A stretch of 64,000 nucleotides of DNA. Source: Mixophyes australis. Taxonomy: Eukaryota; Chordata; Amphibia; Anura; Limnodynastidae. Of this stretch, positions 1 to 11,767 are shown piece after piece. Made by a program: the position numbers and the translations under genes. The first letter of the stretch is position 1; each line of letters begins with the position of its first letter. The notes beneath the pieces were generated by a model. That model ran no database searches, was not told the DNA's origin, and worked only from the letters and a program-made list of their open reading frames with translations. The stretch is taken from the NCBI GenBank assembly GCA_036250195.1, contig JAVHZZ010000011.1, forward strand, positions 65,038,101-65,102,100, in the 5' to 3' direction.

Positions 1-243
1 TAATAAGCACCTTTCAGGCACAATTCCCAGAGGATTCTGGGAGTAGCTCCAACCGAGGCCGCTTACGAACTAAAGTAGCAATCCCAGTTTTCCAGAGCAA
101 TGATACAAGCAATGTTCTCACATATATGTAGTAGTCCACTGAATATGAACACAACAATGATGGCACAGCCTCACTGAACATCTAATCTCCAGCCAGTGTA
201 CAGCGCAGGAGCACCTGCAGTGCAAAGAGTAACAGCCGACAGA

Positions 244-1215
244 TTACAAATGGGCAGTTGCTTCAAAAATAAACACAGTCTCAAGCAATGTATATATCAT
301 TAGACTCATGAACTCATGGACCCATGAAGCCGCAATGATAACTTGGAGTAATAGAGTTGAAGCCGAATCCCCAGGTAGGGTACAGTACCAGGAACACAAT
401 GATGCAAATGATGAATGGCCACTGAGAGGCAAACAGAAACTGCTTCAGTAACGACAGGGTCAGCGTTCAGTAACACAGTTCCTTCAACAGTAGAGCTACC
501 CACGGGCTGCAGAGCAATAAACAAATTATCAACAACAAAGTACTGATGGTAATAGCCAGGAATGAAAACTGGATTAGTGTTCACTATAGACAAGTTATGG
601 TCAAAACAAATAGTCAGATCAGTATGACAGGCAGTGATCAAATAGAAGTCAAACTAAGGCTGTGTCAGGCATATAAACTTTTTACTTTACCAATAAAGAT
701 TTGAGCTACCCCTGGGTGTATACATACCACAGGTTGAGAATCCCTATAGAACTAGTAGTAGGATTTTAATGCTTTTGCCAACATTTACAAATGTTAGTAA
801 ACAGAGACCATTCACAAACAAGGTATTAGTTAACAATCCGTCCCTCAATACTGGATCTGTATGGATTTCTTTACTGTCCTTCGTTACAGTTTCAGATGGC
901 CCACTCACTGGAAAAGTGCAGTTATAGCAGAACTTTTGGTGATGCAAACTGGACATCTGGCAATTAGTTCTTCCCAGAAAATAAAGAAGCACACACAGTT
1001 TCAGATGCATTGTCTCTGTAGTTTGGGCAAATCTATATTTACATACCAGAGCCAATAAAGATTGCAAGTTGTATCAATCCAATGGCATCAAGGGTTCTAA
1101 GGCCTGTTTCTTTTGACACACCAATGTCTTCTAAGTAATACATAAAGTGTGTTGTACTTTCGGCAATTATGATGTGGTTGGATAGTTCATCAAGTAAGGT
1201 AAGTCCATGCACATT
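244..1215 (-). pseudogene. Decayed protein-like frames, family not recognised
   Basis: Successive stretches of the minus strand stay open in different frames and read like one protein broken by frameshifts. The first runs from about 1215 to 1054 and includes LTLLDELSNHIIIAEST. The second, about 1067-744, contains a CYNCTF motif and ends in a hydrophobic segment. The third is about 641-306 and the fourth about 432-244. The first stretch ends next to a GTATGT that could be a splice donor, but no usable acceptor is in frame upstream because a TGA intervenes. I do not recognise the family. A decayed transposon or old retroelement protein is possible, and so is chance. No function is inferred. Confidence 0.25.
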
Positions 1216-1392
1216 AGGAAAGTAGTTAGGCCATCAGCTGACTTAACGCATTTACATTGTTGATATTTTGTTGTTTTGCTGTACATGCTAACAAATATAC
1301 TGCTTCAACATAAGAAGATTACCAGACTAACAGCGGCTTCTTTTGATCAGCGTAAGTGCAGTTGCTTCCTTGTTACATTTTGTATTGCTCAT
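1190..1392 (+). repeat. Left copy of a diverged direct repeat (LTR-like)
   Basis: This segment aligns by eye with the one at about 3090-3305. Both run through CAGCTGAC, then CATTT, then CTGTTTCAACATAAGA or CTGCTTCAACATAAGA, then an ACAG/CAGCGGCTTC block, GTGCAGT(T/C)GCTTC and TGTTACATTTT. The two copies lie about 1.9 kb apart in the same orientation, as the LTRs of an old retroelement would, but I found no primer-binding site or TG/CA ends. Confidence 0.4.
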
Positions 1393-3085
1393 GGCCGGTA
1401 AAGAAGCCACAGCAGTGTTCTGTAGCACAAACAGGGGATAACCAGTAACCAGCTGGAGTTGAGGATTAGTTCACAAATACAGAGACATAGGAGGAGATAT
1501 ATTGTTTATAGAGGACTGTGGCTCCCCTACATTCCAAAATACTGTGAAAAGTTTACTTTATTAACCCCTCGAATGCTAAAGACCCCCTCAATGATCTCCT
1601 CTGCATTTAAGAGGTTTAGAAAGCTCACAGATCACGTCCACTGCTGCCGGAGGAAAGGAATCTTTTCTCGAATAGAAACATTTGATGAGCCGAAAAAGTG
1701 CTCAGTAGAGGGGTGAGAAAAGTCTCAGAGGTGAAGGAGTTAAGTAAGAAAAACCATGGTGTCAGAACTACTTCACTTACATATAATTGGTGCACTTGTT
1801 GTCAGCGTAGTTGGACACAATTGCATTGTCATACTTTATCTCACCTTTTCATTAGACCAGGTGCAGGATCCATCTCAATCTTTACAATTCAGAAGGTGGG
1901 CAAAGTAAAATTCTATCCAGCCAATAGGCAGAATCAGAGGGCGTACAGGCTGTGCATGAGCCCCCTCCACACCAAAGTAGAGGAGAATTTATCTCCAAGT
2001 GTGGACTTCAGCTAGGTTACATGGCATTAAGTTTTTATAAGCCATCAAGTGTGCATGGCAATCTTCAAGCACAGATATTCCGGTTTCCGGAGTTGCTGCA
2101 CGTCTTGGCAGAAGGGCTATTTTAAATTATATGTTCAAATTTAAAAGTACAATCAATACTTTTTAAATATATAATAATATAGATGCAGAAATGTAAATAT
2201 ATTTAAAACATTAAAAACACCATAAAATCACAAAAGGTTATGAAAAATTGCTAAAGAGAAAACATAAAGTAAAGAGGTGGAAGAGAGAAGGGGAAAACAT
2301 AAGTGGTATCAATTAAGGTAAACAAAGAATCATGCCAGGTTATAAACTGATGACACCCAGGTTTCCATAAAACAGAGAATGGCTTCTGTCAATGGCCACC
2401 CACCTCTCCTTACTACAGAGTTTATTTATTTCCTAATCTTCCACTTTCAGGCAATGGTAATGCATGTAATAGTTGCAATGTATAAGCATGTTGTGGTGTA
2501 TTTTAAGACAAGGTATGTCAAGTATTATTTAGTTTATCTTGCTGACTATTGGCCGAAGCTGTTGAGCCAAAGGTTAAGTCCAGTGGATGTGTAAGATGGT
2601 GTCAGTATTACTGCAAGAGTGAAATCAATTTTTGAGGTGCCATCAGGGTGTAGTTAGATTTTTACGGCCCCTTGGTAAATCTTGTAGGGGCTCCACCCAA
2701 AAAAACACCCTATCCAAGGGACCCAATAACCCCACCCCTTTCTATTACTCTTTATTTTCTTGTGTATATTCCATTTTGTTGTTCATTTCTTGTCCTCCAT
2801 GTGGCTTGCCTGTGATCTGTATAATTTTGTTGTGTTTTATGCTCGTCTACTTGTGGTTTGGCTTTGTATTGTTCTCTTTTGTCTGTCTTTGATTTTAGCC
2901 GCTCTCCTCCTATTTTTTCTGTGTCCCCTCTATTTTTTTATGCTATCTCTCCCCCCTCCTCCTGATTTTTGTCTGTGCCCCTCTCCATATCCTGATTTTT
3001 GTCTGTATCCCTAATCTCCCACTTCATAGTATTAGTCTTTCCTCCACACTTACCTTTCCTTGTGGCAAATGCAAAGATATGTGGT
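1393..3085. other. Internal stretch between the two direct repeats
   Basis: This 1.7-kb stretch lies between the two repeat copies. It holds only short open frames, for example about 1459-1716 and 1698-2015 on the + strand. Both are basic and resemble nothing I know. A pyrimidine-rich block follows at 2740-3030. If the flanking copies are LTRs, this is a deleted retroelement interior. No gag, protease or polymerase motif is legible. Confidence 0.3.
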
Positions 3086-3305
3086 TTCGATAGTCCATTA
3101 AGTACATTCATGTATCTGAGGAAGGGTCATTGCAGATACAAAACCATTTAAGCCTCCAGCTGACCTGATAACACATTTGTATTCTTGAGACTTTTAAGCT
3201 ACCAATGATAATAAAGATGCTGTTTCAACATAAGAAATCTAACAGTGGCTTCACTTAAACTAAATGAGTGCAGTCGCTTCTATGTTACATTTTACATTGC
3301 TTCAT
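3086..3305 (+). repeat. Right copy of a diverged direct repeat (LTR-like)
   Basis: This is the partner of the 1190-1392 copy. It contains ATCTGAGGAAGGGTC followed by AATAAAGATGCTGTTTCAAC, so it carries an AATAAA in a place where an LTR or LINE 3' end would have one. Divergence from the left copy is heavy. Confidence 0.4.
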
Positions 3306-5630
3306 TCCCCTCCTTTGTCTATGCATGAATACCTATATTTTTTGCACCCTGTATCTTGAGCCAATATGCCTTTTGTTACACTGCTCTGCACTGTGGCTTT
3401 TGCATATGATATCATGAATATGAATTCACTAACTGAAGCCATAGCTCTCTCCTGTATTTCCACTACCAGGAGAAAAGAGGCAGCCCAGAGAGTGAGATTT
3501 AGACTTCTGGAGAAGTGTTGATGACTGCTTAGTGCTGACAGTTGTGCACTAACCAGAAATCAAGAACTACCTCTTTCTTTGTCTACTTTACCGTAACTGT
3601 TACTGTAAGGTCAGGAATGTCGTCAATAGTTTAGATTACACCTGACATCTAGGCACTTACTCAGCAGTGACAGTCCACTGGACAAGCAGCACTTGGCATG
3701 AAAGTCAGAAACTGAGCCTCAGAGGCTAATGCCTTGTGATGCAAAAGTACAGATTTAATCTTATGCCCTTTTTACTACCAGGCCCTGTGTTGCAGGTATC
3801 TATGACAACCAGGACCTATATGGTAACCTACTTAAGAGTAGAGTTAATGTTTTGCTGCCCTAACAAGTTATCCAGCACTTCGGGTACAAAAGCAAGACAT
3901 TATTTGGTGTGACTGTAAAGCAATCCACTTACTAGTTTGCAAATCTCATGCAGAACAGTGCGACAGACTTCTGGGTTAACAAAGCTGCAGACACTGTTGT
4001 TGGGCTAATATGCAGAATATTAGCCAAAGATTCTATGCAGGCCTATAAGCTGTCCCGAACGTGTCTGATCAAGTCACACTCCAGTACGGTTTTCTTTGAC
4101 ATGGTGTCATAGAAACATGTTTACCTTTGAAACGATTGTTAATACAGCTACTCAGCAATTGTATTTATTATGCTGTATTTGGACAACAGATCCTGTGAGG
4201 ACACTTTTCCCTTTGTTGTTGCAATGTATAGCAGATGCAGTTTAGATCCCAGTAACAATCGTAAGGTTTTTATCTTGCAAACTACAACCACAAGTTATAG
4301 TGCTATGCACAGTTGTACACAGAATACCTAAAAAAACAACTTGTCTTCTCATAATAATATTTTATACACTGTAGTATATTTTTACAGGGGAGAAAACAAA
4401 TGTTTTCTAGAAAAGTCAAGTTTGTCCTAGATACATAAACCATAAAGTGAAGTTTAAAAAGCTACCAAAATAATGAAGGGTCTGTTCTAAAGACTGATGT
4501 AAAGGAAAACCTCCGACGTAGGTACTACCACAAATGCTCCTAAATTAGAGAAATTTAAAACATATTGTGCACAAGCAGTTTATGGAGATACAGAACATGT
4601 CTGTGTGTTAGTAATTATTTAGGCCTTTACATCTTGTGTGGTGATAAGACTAACAGAACTGACTTTTATATGTATGTTATTGGCTCCAGTTAAGTTTCTC
4701 TTTACCTAAGTGTTTCCACTTGCTTGTTTTTAAGAAGGAAAACCACGTAGTTTTAAGACTCTAAAGAGACATGCAATACTACACTCACAGTTCTACTGAA
4801 ATATTCTGCCCAAATACTGATAGAGACTGTCTCTGCGATGTATTTTCCTGGATCACACGTAGTAATGAATTAAAGCAACAAAATGTGACATTTGCAAAAA
4901 GTACTAGTATGTATATAATTCAAAGTGTTTCAAATTATGCCAATACTTTATAATTAAGACCAAAGTGTTTATGAATAAGAAAAAGAAAGTACATGAAAAT
5001 GTAATCTGAACACTATGCAAGATTCCTGGACCTTAAAATAATATAAGATTTATTAAAGGAGACCTCCAACCACTTTTTTTTTTTTTTTTACAATGAGCAT
5101 ACCTTCCATCTACCTGATCTGAATTACTGCGGTACCATGTCCACAATCCCCATAATTAGGGTGACTTCAGCCCAGCACACGTATGTGATGCCCATCAAGG
5201 GTTAAAATTCTGGAAAACATTTAATGCAGCCGACCAGACAACCTTTGGCTACCATCTAGTCAACTGTATTAATAATCAATACACTACATAAAATTTACAA
5301 TCACACTTTACCAGGCTTTACTGGCGCAGATGCTTATGGGCTGCCAGTGGTCCCCTGGGGTCCCAACAGTTTTACTAGTTGTTTGTTAGCAGTTCAGTTA
5401 AAAAAAACAAACAAGACTGTATTACAAGGGTGACAATCCAAATGCCTTGGAGAACCACTTTTAAATTGAGTTGACAACAGATCAGAATGTTATTCCTGGT
5501 GGAATGCATAGAGGTAATCTTGAAAACAACTTCATTCTGCATTGGCTGAGCTTGGATGTTCTACCCAGCCCACTTCGAGTTACATACTTACCCATCACTG
5601 TTGTTAAGACACCTCCACAACCTAGAAGTG
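3306..5630. other. No gene or repeat recognised
   Basis: AT-rich unique-looking sequence without a long open frame, splice-bounded exon, tandem array or recognisable transposon end. A short T run lies near 5073-5090. Confidence 0.5.
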
Positions 5631-5631
5631 C

Positions 5632-5828
5632 GCTTAGACTAAGGGCTAGATTTACTAAGCTGCGGGTTTGAAAAAGTGGGGATGTTGCCTATAGCAACCA
5701 ATCAGATTCCAGCTGTCATTTTGTAGAAGGTACTAAATAAATGAAAGCTAGAATCTGATTGGTTGCTATAGGCAACATCCCCACTTTTTCAAACCCACAG
5801 CTTAGTAAATCTAGTCCTAAGTCTAAGC
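5632..5828. mobile_element. Palindromic MITE, copy A
   Basis: The two halves are reverse complements: GGGCTAGATTTACTAAGCTG on the left and its complement on the right. The inner arms carry AACCAATCAGATT and AATCTGATTGGTT, and an off-centre block reads GTCATTTTGTAGAAGGTACT. The 3-bp direct repeat TAA abuts both ends. The inverted symmetry continues outside it (GCTTAGAC / GTCTAAGC), so the target was itself palindromic or the element is longer. Related copies lie at 7057, 16731, 35145, 41102 and 60929. There is no coding capacity. Harbinger-type mobilisation is inferred from the 3-bp duplication. Confidence 0.85.
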
Positions 5829-5984
5829 TCCTACAACTTAAATACCACCAAACATGGCCATAAGGAGACATACATTTTGCCATTACTTCATATGGCGGTT
5901 GTATGCATGAATGTTTTTTTGCCACATATTAGGCCCCTTAATACTGATTAACATTGTTTAAATGCCACAGAATACCTGAGTATT

Positions 5985-6395
5985 GTTGCTGACTATGTAC
6001 ATCCCCGAATGGCCACAAATTACCCATCTTCTAATGGCTACTTCCAGCAGGATAACACAAAATGTAACAAACTACATGTCATCTCTAACTGGTTCCACGA
6101 ACTTGACAATGAGTTCAGTGCACTGCAATGGCTTCCACAGTCATCAGATCGAAATTCAACTGAGCAAATTTGAGATGTGGTGGAATGGGAGATTTGCAGC
6201 ATGAATCTGCAGCCGTCAAATCTACAGCAACTGCACGATGCTATCATGTCTACATGACCAGAATTTTCAAGGAATGTTTCCAGCACCTTGTTGAATTTAT
6301 GCCTCAATGAATTTAGGGTGTTCTAGGAGCAAAGAGGTGTCTAACCCAGTACTAGAAAGGTGCACCTAGTAAAGTGGCCACTGACTGTATCTCAC
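5985..6395 (+). pseudogene. Tc1-like transposase remnant, C-terminal half
   Basis: The + strand reads SSNGYFQQDNT at about 6026-6058, the stretch around the second catalytic aspartate of Tc1/mariner DDE transposases. Further on it reads WLPQSSDRNSTEQI followed by a stop, where the family has SPDLNPIEHLW. The C-terminal block after it (LQPSNLQQLHDAIMST) is still legible, with several stops. The sequence ends in AAAGTGGCCACTGACTGTAT, like the terminal repeat of this Tc1 group. The N-terminal DNA-binding half and left terminal repeat are missing. It is not functional. Confidence 0.85.
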
Positions 6396-6934
6396 GGAAA
6401 ATGTACAAAATGAGATTTTTCTTTATATAATTCTTGCAGTTCACGCTAAATTAAAGGCAAACTGGCAATGTTACAGCAACTAAATCCTCTTTGATACTTT
6501 GACATAAGATTCGTGATAAGGCTGTCTGATGACGCTAAGGGAAGTCTGCAATGACTAAAAAAAATCAAAGGCATTTCTTGACATCTAGTTACCAAATATT
6601 TGGACATCCTGGCTTATAAACCAGTTTGTTTTCTTTCTTTGTAGGAATGCTGCCAATCAGTTAAAGGATTATGTATTGCTCTGTTGGTTTTCAGTTTTGT
6701 AATTGTTTTTTTTATATAATTCTGTATAAATCTTGATAGATCTAAAGCTTGATAAAAACAATAAGCTTGCTTTTCATACATGTTAGAATAGTAGTGTACA
6801 ATCATAGTATTAGATAATTATGACTGTGTTATTTAAATTTTACTGCGAGACAATAAACTTTAAGATAATAAACTATGTAGCAGCCTTAGGGCTAGGCTAC
6901 ATTGGCAATATTTAGTCATGTGATTCTTTATTTA

Positions 6935-7022
6935 TACAGGGGCAATATAGTAAACAGTGCTTTATAGAGAACGTTTAGTCATCTACATCAGCTACTGTCC
7001 TAGTGGAGCTTATAGTCTAAGT
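6935..7022 (-). repeat. SINE/LINE 3'-tail fragment
   Basis: The sequence runs ATTTATA ... CAGTGCTTTATAGAGAA ... CATCAGCTACTGTCCTAGTGGAGCTTATAGTCTAA. It matches, in the same order, the tail of the reverse-oriented SINE copies at 52.1 kb and 59.9 kb (TATATAGCGCC ... CAGT(C/T)... TTACAGTCTAAATT). Only the 3' third is present. Confidence 0.6.
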
Positions 7023-7056
7023 TTTTTTACCTCATTAATCACTACAAGAATATCTG

Positions 7057-7232
7057 GAGGTATAGTTACTAAACTGAGGGTTTGAAAAAGTGGAGATGTT
7101 GCCTATAGCAACCAATCAGATTATTGCTTTCATGTATTTAGTGCATTCTACAAAATGACAGCTAGAATCTGATTGGTTGCTATAGGTAACATTTTCATTT
7201 TTTCAAACCCACAGTTTAGTAAATATACCCCC
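7057..7232. mobile_element. Palindromic MITE, copy B
   Basis: Same family as copy A. It begins GAGGTATAGTTACTAAACTG and ends CAGTTTAGTAAATATACCCC, with GTTGCCTATAGCAACCAATC and its complement as inner arms. A possible 3-bp duplication CTG flanks it. The arms differ at several sites, so it is an older copy. Confidence 0.8.
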
Positions 7233-7445
7233 TGATCTGTCTAAAAATGATTAAAAACTTATAAAATGTATACCTTACACTCACTATGTCCTAACAGCCA
7301 ACACCAAGAGTTATTTTCAAAGCTAGCGCTTTAGGAGCTCTTAGGTTCTCTCTACACTTATATCTCCCCACAATGACACTTTAAATCAATCAGGGGTTTC
7401 ATTACCCAAATAATACACAGTTATGCAGCGGTATACATGGCCAAG

Positions 7446-7895
7446 CCTGATTAGCACATGGAGGAGGTTTGGTGATGTTTTGGGGTTAACGTGCTGCCTC
7501 TGGCACTGGGTGTCAATTTGGAGAGCAATGTTGAATCCAGTGTGAGAAAGCTGGGTCTCCATCAAGGTCATGGGTCTTCTAGCAGGACAATGACACCAAA
7601 CACACTTCAAAAAAGAGCCCAGGAGTGGTTCAAGTCAAGATACTGGACTGTTCTGAAGTGGCCAGCAATGAGTCCAGATCTAAATCCCACAGAATACCTG
7701 TGGAGAGAAAACAATAGTTGGTTAAAGGCAGCCTTAAAATCTGGGAGAATCTGAGAACTTTACACAAGAAGAGTGCACATAGAGAGGTGCAGGAAGCACA
7801 TCCATGGCTGTAGGAAGTGGTTGATTGCAGTTATTTGACCAAATGCTGAGCTACCAAATATTAAGTCTAGGGTGTGAATAATTTTGTCAATGGCA
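7446..7895 (+). pseudogene. Second Tc1-like transposase remnant
   Basis: This is a different Tc1 lineage from the one at 6 kb. It reads GGGLVMFWG at about 7450-7480, then QDNDTKHTS around the second catalytic aspartate (about 7583-7610). After a +1 frameshift it reads KRAQEWFKS, then WPAMSPDLNPTEYLWR (about 7660-7707), including the catalytic glutamate region. It ends near GTGTGAATAATTTTGTCAAT, as this transposon group does. The N-terminal half is absent and a frameshift breaks the reading frame. Confidence 0.85.
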
Positions 7896-8360
7896 TACAA
7901 GGATATGAAATACATACATATATATATATATATAAAATTATGCAAAGTTCTTAAAATAAAAGGGTGTAAGTTACTGAATCACCAAAAATAACTCTTTGGA
8001 AACAGGGTGCAACTCTTCCATAGAAGATGGAACCCTGGGAATTGAAAAATTTCTGATCACATTCTGTGACTTTACTAAACATACTGTTCCAGCCCCACTG
8101 TGAGGTCACCATAAGAGGGCTGTGGAAATGATAATGGGGTTTTATGACAGCTTATTATGACTTCCACAACCCACACAATTCAGAGAGGAATTCTTAAAAC
8201 TGGAATATTGATTTGTCTGTACATTACAAAAGTATAATTTTACATTCAGTAAAAAATTTAAGCACTGATGCATATACAATATAAATGTGTTAGGTACATG
8301 ATTCAGGAATGATGTATCAATACTTACAGTGATCATCACAGATATAAATTAAATTCCATT

Positions 8361-8602
8361 GGCACAGTAGTCAGCATTTCTGTCTCACAGTGCTGGGGTC
8401 ACAAGTTCGAATCCTGACCAGAGCCCTATCTGTGTGGAGCTTGATTGTTCTCCCCATGTTTGCATGGGTTTACTCCCACACTCCAAAAACAGTCATTCTG
8501 TTATGGAATTTAGTTTGTAAGCTGCAATGGGGCAGGGACTGGTGTGAATGACAAATATTTTCTGCGTAATTGGTGGTGCTCTATAAACAATAATAATAAC
8601 AT
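8361..8602 (+). repeat. tRNA-headed SINE copy 1
   Basis: The head contains a Pol III B-box-like GTTCGAATCC (CAAGTTCGAATCCTGACC). The conserved body follows (GTGTGGAGCTTGATTGTTCTC, CATGGGTTTACTCCCACACTCCAAAAACA), then a tail (GTAAGCTGCAATGGGGCAGGGACTGGTGTGAA, CTCTATAAA) and an (ATA)-rich end. Other copies are at 52.1, 58.1, 59.9 and 62.1 kb. Confidence 0.8.
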
Positions 8603-10005
8603 TGCTTTAATGTATTCCATCTCCCATAGGAAAATATATGACCACAAATTTCGGGTTCTTATTAACCACAGTCTTACTCTTGAATACATCATTTTTATTC
8701 TGGCATATAGCCCTTATCTTATACCTTATCTTGATTTTAGTCTTTGACACTCTGGCTAGGGGAATATGGAAACTGTAGGTGACAGTAAATGTCTCCAAAT
8801 ATTTATATTAATGGTCTTTGATGTAAGTATATCCTAGCTACCCCCTGTGATGTACTAGCATATAATGAGTTTATCAGTTAAAAACATTTATATCTAGGTG
8901 AGTTCAGTTCTATATTTGATATTTCAATTTATTAACTTGTGATTAGGAGCGAACCATGACATCAATTAAGCTACCGATATATTTTTGGGCTGTGAAAGGA
9001 AACTCACACAAACATGAGAATATACAACACTGATAACAGGTTTAGGTGCAAGATGAGAGAGAACACTTCATCAACCTCTTGTCATACTGTCAGTCACCAT
9101 GCTCGCTTCTTCAGTAAGTGGCTACTGACCATAGAGCCAGGGAAGGTAGGGAGAGGCAGCAGACAGGAAGCCGGCCCTAGGATTGTGGTAATTTTGGAGG
9201 TTTTCGCTTCACTAAAGGAATGGCCCTGCACCTGGCATATACATAGGTGTATAGATATATTCTGCTTTTGTGTACTGGCTTAGTTAAATCATTCTAAGAA
9301 TACTTTTGCAGGATAGTGTTTCAAGCTAGAAATGCACATGGTGCTAAGAAGTTGCCTTTAAATTTAAGAGCATCGCCTTTATTCATTTAAAGCAGCAATC
9401 CCACGTAGAATATGTTTTTCTTTAAGTAGCAAGTGCCTTTTAAGCATGCATTTTTCTAAGCTGTCCTTCTACAAATCATTATCTCCTTTTAAATATCTCT
9501 CTGGAGATTACAAAATACAGCAGTCAGACACAGATTGTTTGCTACACAGACACAAGCTCACAGCTCTCAGCATGTCATGTGAAGGTATAGGGGAGTTGGG
9601 GGGAATTATACGTGACACAGAGCAGACAGAGCTCAGAGGTTCATTCCAAAGCCTGTATGCTCATTATGTGCCATGTGACTGTGGTTGGCATGGTAGTCCA
9701 TAACCCTAAGAGGAATTATAAATCATTAATAGCAGCTTGAAGATTCAAACCAAAGGAAAATGGTAAATACCAATGTTCTTGGCCTACCACAGTGATTTAT
9801 ATGGAAAAGAACCTTTTTCATGGGATTGTTGCTTCAAGCTTTTTCTTTTTCTAAAATACAGAGTGAGGGGATATTGGGAGCCTTTAATACATGTGTTACC
9901 AGTGCTCAAAATAGTCCGACATGCCATATCGCCACTTCTCACACTGCTGTGACTGACTCAGTGAATGTGCCATGAATCAATCTGATTGGTTGCTTTCCTA
10001 TGTCT
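8603..10005. other. No gene or repeat recognised
   Basis: Unique-looking AT-rich sequence. The open frame at about 9014-9283 has no domain or splice context that I recognise. Confidence 0.5.
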
Positions 10006-10009
10006 CCCC

Positions 10010-10312
10010 TCTCCCTTCCTGTTTGACAGCCTCCCAGCTGCCTCTCTACTCAATGTAAGCCCTCTTTAGAATGTAAGCTCTCATGTGCAGGGTCCTTTCT
10101 ACCTATTTTCCCATGTCTGTCTGGCTGTCTGACTCCCTCATACATCCTGTCATGTCTTTTGCTGCACTGTGTGAGTTCCCAAAGCATTACTCACACTCAT
10201 CTGCGCTATTTACATGTATTACCTCATCTATTTGTTACTTGAATCTGTATCCGCCGCTACGGAATCTGTGGGGCCTTATAAATAAATAAATAAATAATAG
10301 TAATAATAATAT
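10010..10312 (+). mobile_element. LINE 3' end with AAATAA tail
   Basis: The sequence contains AATGTAAGCTCTCATGTGCAGGG, then a pyrimidine-rich stretch, then CCGCCGCTACGGAATCTGTGG, GGCCTTATAAATAAATAAAT and an ATA-rich tail. I recognise this as the 3' end shared by many frog LINE/SINE copies. There is no coding part. A shorter version of the end lies at 33.94-33.98 kb. Confidence 0.6.
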
Positions 10313-10314
10313 GT

Positions 10315-10695
10315 CCCCAGCGGAGTACGGCGGCTGCATTCACTGACATCATCCCTGTCTCTCTACAATAGATTCCCCCTCTTCGCATATTGCTGCCTGC
10401 CGACTCGTACAACAGCTTCCCTTTCTATGTCCCCTGCGGAGTGTGACAGTCGCACCCACTGACATTGTCCCCACTCTCCACGAAAGCTTCTTCCTCTCTG
10501 CATATTGCAGCCTCTCTTCCCATGCAGCAGCTTCCATTGTGACAGCCACATATACTGTCCACCTGCTCTCTCCGTGACAGCTGCCCTTCTCTGCGTATTT
10601 CAGCCTGCCTCCGCATGCAACAGCTTCGCCTTCTATGTCCCCTATGGAATGTAATAACCGCAACTACTCTCCAACCCCTCTCTCCACGTTTAATA
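10315..10695. repeat. Imperfect tandem repeat, unit about 115 bp
   Basis: Landmarks recur in order: (C/G)CGGAGT..G, CACTGACAT, CTCTC(C/T)A, TCGCATATTGC / GCATATTGCAGCC / GCGTATTTCAGCC, CAACAGCTTC, TATGTCCCC. GCATATT-like motifs fall near 10385, 10500 and 10593, so one unit is shortened. The open minus-strand frames here are repeat translation rather than a gene. Confidence 0.65.
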
Positions 10696-11767
10696 GCTCC
10701 CCCCACACCAGGATTGACAGCTCCCTCCTCCTCCCTCTGAGAATGAGAACATATCACTGGGTAATAATAATTAGAACCTGCTGACTGCCAGAAGTGCAAT
10801 AGAAATTTAGCAGTAGCAGAGTAGTAAGATCACTTTAACCTTCAGAGACTAGTTGACTGGTAAAAGTATCACTGTTTCAGCAGCCAGAAGAGAAGGATCT
10901 CTATGCTCTCTTTGCACCTCTACATAGCCAAATTAAGGCTGTCCAACAATTTACAGTAAAGAATCAAGATAGCAAACTATTCAAACATCTTTCAGCAGTA
11001 TAAAAGTGTACCTGTCCTTGCATGGGTAGCAGTGACACATATACCCAGTCCATTTTTGAAGGAGTTCACTGATGTAGCCAATTTTTATACGAGCACAGTG
11101 TTGAAGGAATATAAGGATGTAGATAATAAACATGTAGACTGGATCCATGCCTGAACAAAGCTGCAGGCCTATATAAAGGAGCATCATACAACATGCCTGA
11201 GTTGGAGAAAAACTAGTCCAAACATGGAGGTACAATGCCTGTACTATGTGCTTCTTCTGCCCCCAAAACTGGAGTTCTGGAACCGGTTGGTAATGAAAAC
11301 CAGGGAATGCATCCAGTCTGGAGATCGCTGACAGTGATTTTGTAAGTGGTTTATATCTGTAAGTGTGCGAACAGCACCTTGCAGATCAAGGGAAAGACAA
11401 TTGCATCACTGTAGATAGCTGCATGAAGGGAAATAGAAATAGGAAAATAGACCTATTTATTACACGTGAATACAATTATTTTAATGTCATGTAAAGCTGG
11501 AATAGAGAGGCCTATTTATTAAATATAGATGTAATGTGGGGCTGGTTTGGGGGAGGGGGACATATTTTTTAAATGTTGGTATTATTGATTTAATGTCAGC
11601 GGAGGGAGGCTTAAAGGTGTCACGGGCACTAAGAGTCTTGCCCAGGATTTCACCAGTTGACAATGCTTACCAGAGAGTCGGAGTTTGCACAGCGGTCCTC
11701 TGGCAGCAGGGTGAATAGTGGAACATATATAACAGCAGATGGAGAGAGGATGCCAATGGAAATGAGT

